DNA from: an uncultured Spirochaetaceae bacterium
GTDB taxonomy: Bacteria; Spirochaetota; Spirochaetia; Treponematales; Treponemataceae
Direction of reading: 5' to 3'
DNA: 15,511 nt
Assembly (NCBI GenBank): GCA_902772605.1
Contig: CACYBG010000139.1
Location: 1 to 15,511, forward strand
The position numbers were made by a program, and so were the translations under genes. Shown piece by piece: positions 7,396 to 12,992 of the stretch (positions are counted from its first letter, which is position 1; each line of letters begins with the position of its first letter). A model generated the notes under the pieces. The model did no database searches. It worked only from the letters and a program-made list of their open reading frames with translations, and was not told the DNA's origin.

Positions 7396-9057
7396 TTACT
7401 TGCGCTTGAGATACTTGACGCTGTCAAGAGCAACAGCTGCAATGATAATCAATCCCTTGAATACAAACTGAAGGTTGGTATCGATTCCAAGGAACGTAAG
7501 GCAGTAGGTCAAGCTCGTGAAGATAATGACACCGACTACCGCACCGCCAATCTTACCGATACCTCCGTTGAATGATATTCCACCGACAACACAGGCTGCG
7601 ATTGCATCAAGTTCGTATCCCTGACCTGTACCAGCAGATGCGTTTGCCTTGAATGCTTCGAGGAATGCTCCACATCCGTAGAACACACCGGCCATGATGA
7701 ATACGCCCATCGTTACCCAGAATACGCTGATACCGCTGACGCTTGCTGCTTCGGCATTTCCACCGACTGCATACATGTTCTTTCCGAAAGTCGTCTTGTT
7801 CCAGATGAACCATGCAACGAATATTGCTATGACTGCCGGAATAATCAATTTCGGGAAGGTTATCAACTCACCGTTCAGAACGCCCATAACCCAGCGTCCA
7901 CCGATCATGTCCTTGACTCCTGCATCGATTGAACCTACCGGAGTTCCACTTGTTCCGAAGAAGAGGAGACCGTAGATAATCAACTGAGTTGCAAGCGTTG
8001 AAATGAACGGATGGATTTTCAGTTTTGCACTGAACACACCGGCGAATGCAGAGAACACAACGCAAAGCACGATTGAAAGCACCAATGCGAATCCAAGGCG
8101 GACAAAAGTTGGAAGTGCAGAGAAATCCCAAGGTCCCATTCCGAAGAAGGTCACTATGTTCTGACCCGGATGCAAAATCAAACCAGTGATTACGGCACCC
8201 ATTGCAACCATACGACCGACGCTCAAGTCCGTACCGGCAAGCAAAATCAAACCGGCTACACCCAATGCATAGAACATCCTGACAGATGACTGTTCAAGAA
8301 TCGTGAAGATGTTAGGCAGAGTCAAAAGGTTTCCGTTTCCAGAAAGAGGAGCCAGAATTATACAGACGATGAAGAACACCAGGATTGCGATGTAAAGTCC
8401 GTTTTCAAGAAGGAACTTTGACATCTTGAACTTGTTGATGTAGTTCTGTACTGAAAGGGTCATGTCCTCGAAGAAGTTTGTCTTACCGTTTCTGAGAGAG
8501 CGGTTCTTCTGGACATAATCAACATAAGCCTGATTTTTAACGGCCTTTGCAGCATCTACGGCAGAGACGTACTTGTTCTTTGCATCGAAGAGTGCTGATT
8601 TATGCTCGTATTCGGCTACGCGCAAATCTTCCTTGCAATCCTCATTGTCCTTGGCAGATGTTTTTCCTGCATATGAAGCAACGATATCCTTTTTGCGGGC
8701 CATGGTTGATGCATCGATTTCAGCAACCTTGCTTTCATATTCAGACTTGAGTTTTGCAATTACGCCGTTCTGCTCAGCATTAATCTTTGAAATTTCAGCC
8801 TTGGAGATTTCATTGTTTCTGGCAACGGCCTTCTTTTCGATTTCAGAAATTTCAGCCTTGTTTTTCTCAGCGACAGACTTTGCAGCTTCAATCTTTGCAT
8901 TGTTTGCAGAGATGATTTTTTCCCTATCCTCTACGGAAAGAAGCTTGTTGCGTTTGGCAGCGGCATTTTCCTGCTTGAGGGTGGAAATCAGATTCACACC
9001 GTCTTTTCGGAGAGCGGCAAGGCGTTCTGAATATTCATTAAGTTCTTTATCTTCCAT
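7396..9057 (-). CDS. mglC: Galactose/glucose ABC transporter permease MglC with long N-terminal coiled-coil extension
   Basis: This is the inner-membrane permease of the MglBAC importer. I start it at ATG 9057 (553 residues) because GGGAG lies 8 nt upstream; the in-frame ATG at 9072 lacks such a site. Residues about 219-553 are the permease: many hydrophobic helices, DLSVG (277-281), the segment starting TTFGKNMYAVGGN (from 422) that resembles E. coli MglC, and GGISFNGGIG (492-501). Residues 1 to about 200 are not part of the usual permease, which has about 330-340 residues. They are rich in Lys, Glu, Ala and Ser, contain no hydrophobic stretch, and look like a long alpha-helical coiled coil; their length accounts for the excess. 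The extension should face the cytoplasm, where MglA binds. The 87-nt gap to mglA contains only small imperfect hairpins. Confidence 0.95.
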   Translation of the reverse strand: MEDKELNEYSERLAALRKDGVNLISTLKQENAAAKRNKLLSVEDREKIISANNAKIEAAKSVAEKNKAEISEIEKKAVARNNEISKAEISKINAEQNGVIAKLKSEYESKVAEIDASTMARKKDIVASYAGKTSAKDNEDCKEDLRVAEYEHKSALFDAKNKYVSAVDAAKAVKNQAYVDYVQKNRSLRNGKTNFFEDMTLSVQNYINKFKMSKFLLENGLYIAILVFFIVCIILAPLSGNGNLLTLPNIFTILEQSSVRMFYALGVAGLILLAGTDLSVGRMVAMGAVITGLILHPGQNIVTFFGMGPWDFSALPTFVRLGFALVLSIVLCVVFSAFAGVFSAKLKIHPFISTLATQLIIYGLLFFGTSGTPVGSIDAGVKDMIGGRWVMGVLNGELITFPKLIIPAVIAIFVAWFIWNKTTFGKNMYAVGGNAEAASVSGISVFWVTMGVFIMAGVFYGCGAFLEAFKANASAGTGQGYELDAIAACVVGGISFNGGIGKIGGAVVGVIIFTSLTYCLTFLGIDTNLQFVFKGLIIIAAVALDSVKYLKRK

Positions 9058-9144
9058 AAAATAATCTCCCATATTTCATCGTAAACTCTTTGTTTTACGG
9101 ATGCTTCAAAAAACTCACCGAAGCAAGTTTTCGTGACGCAGCAA

Positions 9145-10638
9145 TTACAGATACTTTGCGGAAAGCTTCAGCAGCTCTTCCTGATTCGTTGATTTTGTAT
9201 CCACGACACCCGCAAGACGATGGTTTGACATGACCGCGATTCTATTTGTAATACCGAGAATCTCAGGCATTTCACTTGAAACCACGATAATTGTCTTTCC
9301 TTCTTTTGCCATGCGGATAATCAACTGGTAGATTTCATATTTCGCACCGACATCAATACCACGGGTCGGTTCATCCAGCAGGAATACTTCAGGCGACCTC
9401 TCCATCCATTTTCCAATGATTACCTTCTGCTGGTTACCTCCAGAAAGCGACGTAATGAGCTCATCTGCCGAAACGCACTTTGTGTGCATCTGCTTGATTT
9501 CCCTCTCAGCCGCATCTGCCATCTTTCGTTCAGAAAGAATTCCGCCGGTCTTATAACTTTCAAGATTTGTAATTACGGTATTGAACTTGATTGTGTCTTT
9601 ACCGAACATTCCATTCAGCTTTCGCTCTTCAGTAACAAGTGCAAATCCGTGTTCCATTGCATCCTTGCTGCTTGTAAAATGGAGTTTTTTTCCTGCGTAA
9701 GAAATCGTACCGGTTGATATGGTCCTGACTCCAAAAAGGGATTCAAGCAATTCGCTTCGTCCCGCACCGACAAGACCGTAAAGACCGAAAATTTCTCCCT
9801 TGCGGACCTTGAATGAAATGTCCTCAAGCACAGGAGCATATTTTGTAGAAAGGTTGTTGACTTCCAAGCTGAAATCTCCCGGCACATTGTCAACATCCGG
9901 GAAGCGTTTGTCCAAAGAACGACCTACCATGGCGGCAATCAGTTCGTTCATGTCGGTTTCCTTGGAAGCTTTCTGCATTATCATCTTACCGTCGCGAAGA
10001 ACAGCAACCTGATCGCAGACCTGGAAAATTTCATCCATCTTATGGGAAATATATACGAATGAAACCCCCTTCTTTTTCAAGTCATTGACAATCGAGAACA
10101 GCTTTTGAACTTCATTTTCCGTAAGGGATGAAGTAGGCTCATCAAGTACGATGATTTTTGCATCGTATGAAACGGCCTTTGCAATTTCGACCATCTGACG
10201 CTGTGATACCGACATCGTACGCATGATTGTACGCGGGTTCACATTCATGTTGAGGGAAGCAAAAAGATTTATGCTGTCTTTGAGCATCTTTGCTTCATCT
10301 ATAACACCCAATCTTTTCGGATATCTTCCGAGGTAAAGATTGTCGGCAACCGAACGGTCAAGGCACTGATTCAACTCCTGGTGAACCATAGCCACTCCGC
10401 TTTCGAGAGCCTCTTTCGGATTCTTGAAATTTACGGGCTTTCCACACAAAAAGAACTGCCCTTCATCTTTCGCATAAATACCGAAAAGACACTTCATCAT
10501 CGTTGACTTACCGGCGCCATTTTCTCCCATCAAGCCCAAAACTGAGCCTTCGCCGACTTCAAGATTGATTCCATCAAGAACCTTGTTTTTGCCGAACGAT
10601 TTTGACAGGTTTTTAATCTGTAGAACTAAATCACTCAT
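9145..10638 (-). CDS. mglA: Galactose/glucose ABC transporter ATP-binding protein MglA (two nucleotide-binding domains)
   Basis: This cytoplasmic ATPase drives sugar import through MglC. Its 497 residues form two fused nucleotide-binding domains, as usual for sugar ABC transporters of the Mgl/Rbs/Xyl type. The first has Walker A GENGAGKST (38-46), Q-loop Q87, a degenerate signature MSVSQRQ (142-148), Walker B VLDEPTSSL with D166/E167, and switch H199. The second has a degenerate Walker A GLVGAGRSE (288-296, Arg in place of Lys), an intact signature LSGGNQQ (398-404) and Walker B LLDEPTRG with D422/E423. This split, with one intact Walker A and one intact signature, is normal for the family. 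AAGGA lies 5 nt before the ATG. A strong stem-loop separates it from mglB upstream, so its expression probably depends on partial readthrough. Confidence 0.97.
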   Translation of the reverse strand: MSDLVLQIKNLSKSFGKNKVLDGINLEVGEGSVLGLMGENGAGKSTMMKCLFGIYAKDEGQFFLCGKPVNFKNPKEALESGVAMVHQELNQCLDRSVADNLYLGRYPKRLGVIDEAKMLKDSINLFASLNMNVNPRTIMRTMSVSQRQMVEIAKAVSYDAKIIVLDEPTSSLTENEVQKLFSIVNDLKKKGVSFVYISHKMDEIFQVCDQVAVLRDGKMIMQKASKETDMNELIAAMVGRSLDKRFPDVDNVPGDFSLEVNNLSTKYAPVLEDISFKVRKGEIFGLYGLVGAGRSELLESLFGVRTISTGTISYAGKKLHFTSSKDAMEHGFALVTEERKLNGMFGKDTIKFNTVITNLESYKTGGILSERKMADAAEREIKQMHTKCVSADELITSLSGGNQQKVIIGKWMERSPEVFLLDEPTRGIDVGAKYEIYQLIIRMAKEGKTIIVVSSEMPEILGITNRIAVMSNHRLAGVVDTKSTNQEELLKLSAKYL

Positions 10639-10703
10639 AACGTTCCTTGCATCTTCACAAATCAGGAAATACTAAAACCCAAACTTTAGAAGTTTCCATC
10701 GAC

Positions 10704-10779
10704 AAAAAAAGCCACACGGATTTTCAGGAACCATTAATTCCCTTTTATTTTTTAAGAGTAGCACCCCTATCCGTGTGGC
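10704..10779 (-). terminator. Terminator-like stem-loop between mglB and mglA (probable partial terminator)
   Basis: On the minus strand GCCACACGGAT (10779-10769) and ATCCGTGTGGC (10721-10711) pair perfectly over 11 bp. A 47-nt loop separates them and seven T residues (10710-10704) follow. It lies 59 nt after the mglB stop codon and before mglA, with no convincing promoter between it and mglA. The simplest reading is a leaky terminator or mRNA stabiliser giving more mglB than mglA-mglC message. A small palindrome, AAACTT-TAG-AAGTTT, lies beside it at 10681-10695. Confidence 0.85.
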
Positions 10780-10837
10780 GATTGAAATTGAGTCTAGGCA
10801 GCCCCGCAATTTTTGGTTGCAGAGCCTTTATGTTTCC

Positions 10838-12040
10838 TTAGTACTTCAGCTTATCCGTATAGTCGCGTCCAGAGTTTGTCTTGACCATATTGATTGCGAA
10901 TGCATCATAGTTGCCAAAGTTTGTGAACTTGTCGAGACAGCTGGATTCGTTCTGTCCGTCTCCCTGAACCACTGTGAGCTTGAGTCCAAGAAGTGGAGCA
11001 TAGTAGTTAAGAGCTGGAAGATATGATGATGAAAGGAAGTTGTCAGCAGAGTTGTAGATTGTAAGGAGAACCTTCTTCTCTGGTGCTGTTGACTGCTTGA
11101 TTCCACTATCACGTGTTCCTGCTGTGTAGAGCTGCCAGTTAGAGCTGTTTACGCCAGTGTTCTGAGCGAGCAAAGCCTTTGTTGAAGCAACATAGTCGAT
11201 TGCTGCAGAGATCTTGTTTCCGTACTGGTCAGCCTTTGAGATTCCGCTTGTGATGACATCGTCACCAGTGAGTCCGTCAAGAAGATTGCGGAGAACCTGC
11301 AAAGTAGCAGTTGCCTGAGCATCTACGTTCTGAGAAACAGTTCCAGTGAGTTTTCCAGCTCCAATTGCTTCGATTGCGTCTGCGTTTGCATCATAACCGA
11401 AGATTGGTACACCGGATGGATAGTTAGAAGCCTGGAGACATCCCATAGCCATACCGTCGTTGTTAGAAACAACCATATCGATTTCATTACCGAACTTGGT
11501 TGCCCATCCACCCATTGCTTCTGTAGCAGCGTTTGCATTCCATGTAGATCCATCGGTACCGGTCATTGCCTTTCCTTCAAGCTCTACAACCTTGAGTGTC
11601 TTTCCACCGACTGTTACAGATCCTTCCTTAACCTTTCCTGGGTCTGTTGATCCATCCCAAGTTCCCAATGCCTTTCTGATGCCCTCTGTACGTGCCTTTG
11701 AGTCGTTGTGTCCGACGTCACCGATACAAAGAACATAACCTACGGTTCCATCACCGTTGCGGTCGATTGTTGCAGCGTCAGAGTTTGCAAGGAAGTCTGT
11801 GATGAGTTTTCCCTGAACAGCTCCACCACCAGCAGCGTCGAATCCGACATAGTAGGTCTTGTCATTCCAGTTCATTGATGCCATATCTATTGCGCCTGAC
11901 TGAGGATCAGATGGCTGACGGTTAAAGAATACCAGCGGCTTATCCTTGTTTAAAACCGTTGCGTTTGATTTACCGTTACAAGCCATAAAAGTTCCGGCGG
12001 CAAGAGCAAGAACAACAACAGAACCAACAATCTTTTTCAT
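10838..12040 (-). CDS. mglB: Glucose/galactose-binding lipoprotein MglB, circularly permuted
   Basis: This is the lipid-anchored receptor of the importer (400 residues). Residues 1-20 are a lipoprotein signal with lipobox TFMA-C21. The family segments are in permuted order. The protein opens with PLVFFNRQP (35-43), which lies mid-protein in E. coli MglB. It ends with VLLTIYNSADNF (324-335) and AFAINMV (380-386), which in E. coli MglB come first. Ligand residues known from E. coli MglB map well: H111, D113 and R117 (GHNDSKAR), W167, N194 (NNDGMAMG), D217 (FGYDAN), D333, F335 and N384; E. coli N256 appears as Q237. A calcium-loop-like DRNGDGTVG (93-101) is also present. AGGAGG lies 5 nt before the ATG. 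Codon use is more biased than in the neighbours, fitting high expression. T. pallidum MglB-2 (Tp0684) is reported to have a similar divergent topology. Confidence 0.96.
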   Translation of the reverse strand: MKKIVGSVVVLALAAGTFMACNGKSNATVLNKDKPLVFFNRQPSDPQSGAIDMASMNWNDKTYYVGFDAAGGGAVQGKLITDFLANSDAATIDRNGDGTVGYVLCIGDVGHNDSKARTEGIRKALGTWDGSTDPGKVKEGSVTVGGKTLKVVELEGKAMTGTDGSTWNANAATEAMGGWATKFGNEIDMVVSNNDGMAMGCLQASNYPSGVPIFGYDANADAIEAIGAGKLTGTVSQNVDAQATATLQVLRNLLDGLTGDDVITSGISKADQYGNKISAAIDYVASTKALLAQNTGVNSSNWQLYTAGTRDSGIKQSTAPEKKVLLTIYNSADNFLSSSYLPALNYYAPLLGLKLTVVQGDGQNESSCLDKFTNFGNYDAFAINMVKTNSGRDYTDKLKY

Positions 12041-12080
12041 AAATTCCTCCTACAGAATTAAAAAAAAACTAGATATCTTT

Positions 12081-12108
12081 ATTCTAAAGCATAATTCGAA
12101 TAAGTCAA
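12081..12108 (-). promoter_or_regulatory. Sigma70-type promoter of mglBAC
   Basis: On the minus strand TTGACT (12108-12103) and TAGAAT (12086-12081) are separated by 16 bp; each matches the consensus at 5 of 6 positions. A-rich and T-rich tracts upstream (12109-12150) could act as an UP element. The spacer contains the 8-bp palindrome ATTCGAAT, and AGATATCT lies just downstream (12071-12078); either might bind a sugar-responsive repressor, but this is not shown. Confidence 0.75.
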
Positions 12109-12307
12109 ATTTTTTGATGAAACTTTTTAAAAAAAATTATAAATTTATTATAAGCCACTAATTATCTAATACATTAAGACTAATTTCAAGGGTAAGTCTC
12201 AAATTCCTCCAAAAATTTCTGAATTTTTTTTTATTCAATATATGTCGAGTTTCATGCTTCATAAGGTAAAAAGGGGATAACAAGCAGATTTGTTCGCAGC
12301 TCGCTGG
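12109..12307 (+). other. AT-rich intergenic DNA without recognised genes
   Basis: This stretch is very AT-rich. The only structure I see is a GC-free hairpin AAAAATT-TCTG-AATTTTT at 12211-12228 followed by more T residues. No plus-strand gene precedes it, so a terminator role is unlikely. No open frame here resembles a protein. Confidence 0.5.
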
Positions 12308-12342
12308 ATAATTGATAATTGATAATTGATAATTGATAATTG
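12308..12342 (+). repeat. Five tandem copies of the 7-bp unit ATAATTG
   Basis: Perfect head-to-tail copies occupy 12308-12314, 12315-12321, 12322-12328, 12329-12335 and 12336-12342. Perfect short tandem repeats of this type are prone to slippage, so copy number may vary between strains. Confidence 0.95.
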
Positions 12343-12370
12343 TGCTTCTACTTCGCTCAGCAACCGACCT

Positions 12371-12466
12371 GTTCATCAAGCGCAGTCGAAATGTGTTCAT
12401 CAAGCGCAGCCGAAATGTGGTCATTGAGCGCAGTCGAAATGTGGTCATTGAGCGCAGTCGAAATGA
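12371..12466 (+). repeat. Four tandem copies of a 24-bp repeat
   Basis: Units start at 12371, 12395, 12419 and 12443. All share the core GAGCGCAGTCGAAATG or a close variant. Copies 1 and 2 read AAGCGCAG and copies 3 and 4 read TGAGCGCAG; copy 2 has a C for T in CAGCCGAA. There are no spacers between units. GTCATT and AATGAC flank the core of the last unit as 6-bp inverted arms. Just upstream, CTTCGCTCAGCAACCGA (from 12351) looks related. I recall similar GAGCGnAGTCGA motifs from intergenic DNA of unrelated bacteria; this is a recollection and was not searched. Confidence 0.93.
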
Positions 12467-12472
12467 CACGGT

Positions 12473-12488
12473 ACGCTATATCTTGTGT
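12473..12488 (+). promoter_or_regulatory. Isolated NrdR-box-like sequence
   Basis: ACGCTATATCTTGTGT matches the NrdR box consensus (ACACWATATATWGWGT) at about 14 of 16 positions. I see no partner box one helical multiple away, and it lies about 355 bp upstream of the promoter-proximal box, so it may be a remnant or a chance match. Confidence 0.35.
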
Positions 12489-12616
12489 ACTGGGCAAAAC
12501 AAATCCTGCATGGCGACACTTTTCAATAACCCCCTGAAATCAACGGAAAATCCATACAAATCCCCATAGATAGTGCAGATTGCACAAAATACATGGTATA
12601 CAAATGAATAGATAAT
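12489..12616 (+). other. Intergenic DNA without recognised genes
   Basis: I see no gene or clear promoter here. The one notable sequence is a small palindrome, GTGCA-GAT-TGCAC, at 12573-12585, which could be a protein-binding site. Confidence 0.4.
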
Positions 12617-12688
12617 ATTTAGGGCTTCGAAAAAATTATCGACCGGAGCTAAAATCTGTACCCATAAAAGCCAGATTTTTCCCTAAAT
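12617..12688 (+). other. Foldable element of unknown identity (possible small structured RNA)
   Basis: An outer stem ATTTAGGG (12617-12624) pairs perfectly with CCCTAAAT (12681-12688). Inside it AAAATCTG (12651-12658) pairs perfectly with CAGATTTT (12672-12679). A weaker TCGA/TCGA stem (12627-12630 with 12639-12642) would complete a three-way junction. An A-tract/T-tract sequence follows at 12697-12718. I tried to match it to known riboswitch classes from memory and could not. The strand is not determined, since the pairing works on either, and no good promoter is visible. Confidence 0.35.
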
Positions 12689-12786
12689 TCCTAATGAAAA
12701 AAAAATTTAATTTTTTTTGTACCCTAAAATCTTTGATAAAGTCCTAAAATCGGCAATTGGCGGTCTTTTTCTGCAATTTCACGATA

Positions 12787-12815
12787 TTGACTAAATCCGC
12801 TATCCCTAGTACACT
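12787..12815 (+). promoter_or_regulatory. Promoter of nrdD
   Basis: TTGACT (12787-12792) and TACACT (12810-12815) are separated by 17 bp; the -35 element matches at 5 of 6 positions and the -10 at 4 of 6. The first NrdR box lies in the spacer and runs into the -10 element. Transcription would start near 12822, giving a leader of about 170 nt. Confidence 0.65.
12797..12812 (+). promoter_or_regulatory. NrdR box 1 upstream of nrdD
   Basis: CCGCTATCCCTAGTAC keeps the CTAT and TAG core of the NrdR box. It starts exactly 31 bp before box 2, the three-turn spacing typical of paired NrdR boxes. It overlaps the promoter spacer and the -10 element, so bound NrdR would block RNA polymerase. Confidence 0.7.
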
Positions 12816-12827
12816 CTAGCTATAAAA

Positions 12828-12843
12828 ACGCTATATCTAGCGT
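12828..12843 (+). promoter_or_regulatory. NrdR box 2 upstream of nrdD
   Basis: ACGCTATATCTAGCGT has perfect ACGCTA/TAGCGT arms around TATC and fits the NrdR consensus closely. It lies just after the predicted start of transcription. The nrdR gene itself is not in this window. Confidence 0.85.
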
Positions 12844-12846
12844 ATC

Positions 12847-12866
12847 AACTTTCATATTTGAAAGTT
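12847..12866 (+). promoter_or_regulatory. Hairpin in the nrdD leader
   Basis: AACTTTCA (12847-12854) pairs perfectly with TGAAAGTT (12859-12866) around a TATT loop. It follows NrdR box 2 directly and would lie in the 5' part of the nrdD mRNA. No T-tract follows. Confidence 0.5.
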
Positions 12867-12883
12867 TAACCATAAATATAAAG

Positions 12884-12912
12884 TCCAAAAGCCAAGGTTT
12901 TTGGATTTTTTT
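12884..12912 (+). terminator. Terminator-like hairpin within the nrdD leader
   Basis: TCCAAAA (12884-12890) pairs with TTTTGGA (12899-12905) around an 8-nt loop, followed by seven T residues (12906-12912). The stem is weak because it is AT-rich. It lies 80 nt before the nrdD start codon, so it could attenuate transcription. Confidence 0.5.
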
Positions 12913-12927
12913 ATGGATGAAATAATC

Positions 12928-12962
12928 TTGGAATTCCCGGGGCGGACGCTTTTGGGAATCAA
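12928..12962 (+). promoter_or_regulatory. Stem-loop just upstream of the nrdD ribosome binding site
   Basis: TTGgaATTCCC (12928-12938) pairs with GGGAATCAA (12954-12962) with a 2-nt bulge. The loop contains GCTTTTGG (12948-12955), which is also perfectly complementary to CCAAAAGC (12885-12892) in the upstream terminator stem. Two mutually exclusive folds are therefore possible. Confidence 0.45.
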
Positions 12963-12992
12963 ATTAAAAAAAACACAAGGCGGCAGGACTTT

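Noticed and set aside
8573..9064. A 163-codon plus-strand frame opposite the MglC extension
   Set aside because: It is antisense to a well-supported coding region with a good Shine-Dalgarno sequence; its Ser/Ala/Phe-rich composition is what the complement of a Lys/Glu/Ala coil produces.
12371..12466. Possible CRISPR array
   Set aside because: The 24-bp units are directly adjacent with no unique spacers, and no cas gene is nearby.
12158..12569. Open frames on both strands across the repeat region
   Set aside because: Their proteins are mostly translations of the 24-bp and 7-bp repeats (RLRSM-type periodicity). They have no credible ribosome binding site and resemble no family.
12697..12718. 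A-tract/T-tract as a definite terminator
   Set aside because: It has no GC pairs and no established upstream transcript; it is kept only as possible support for the orphan element.
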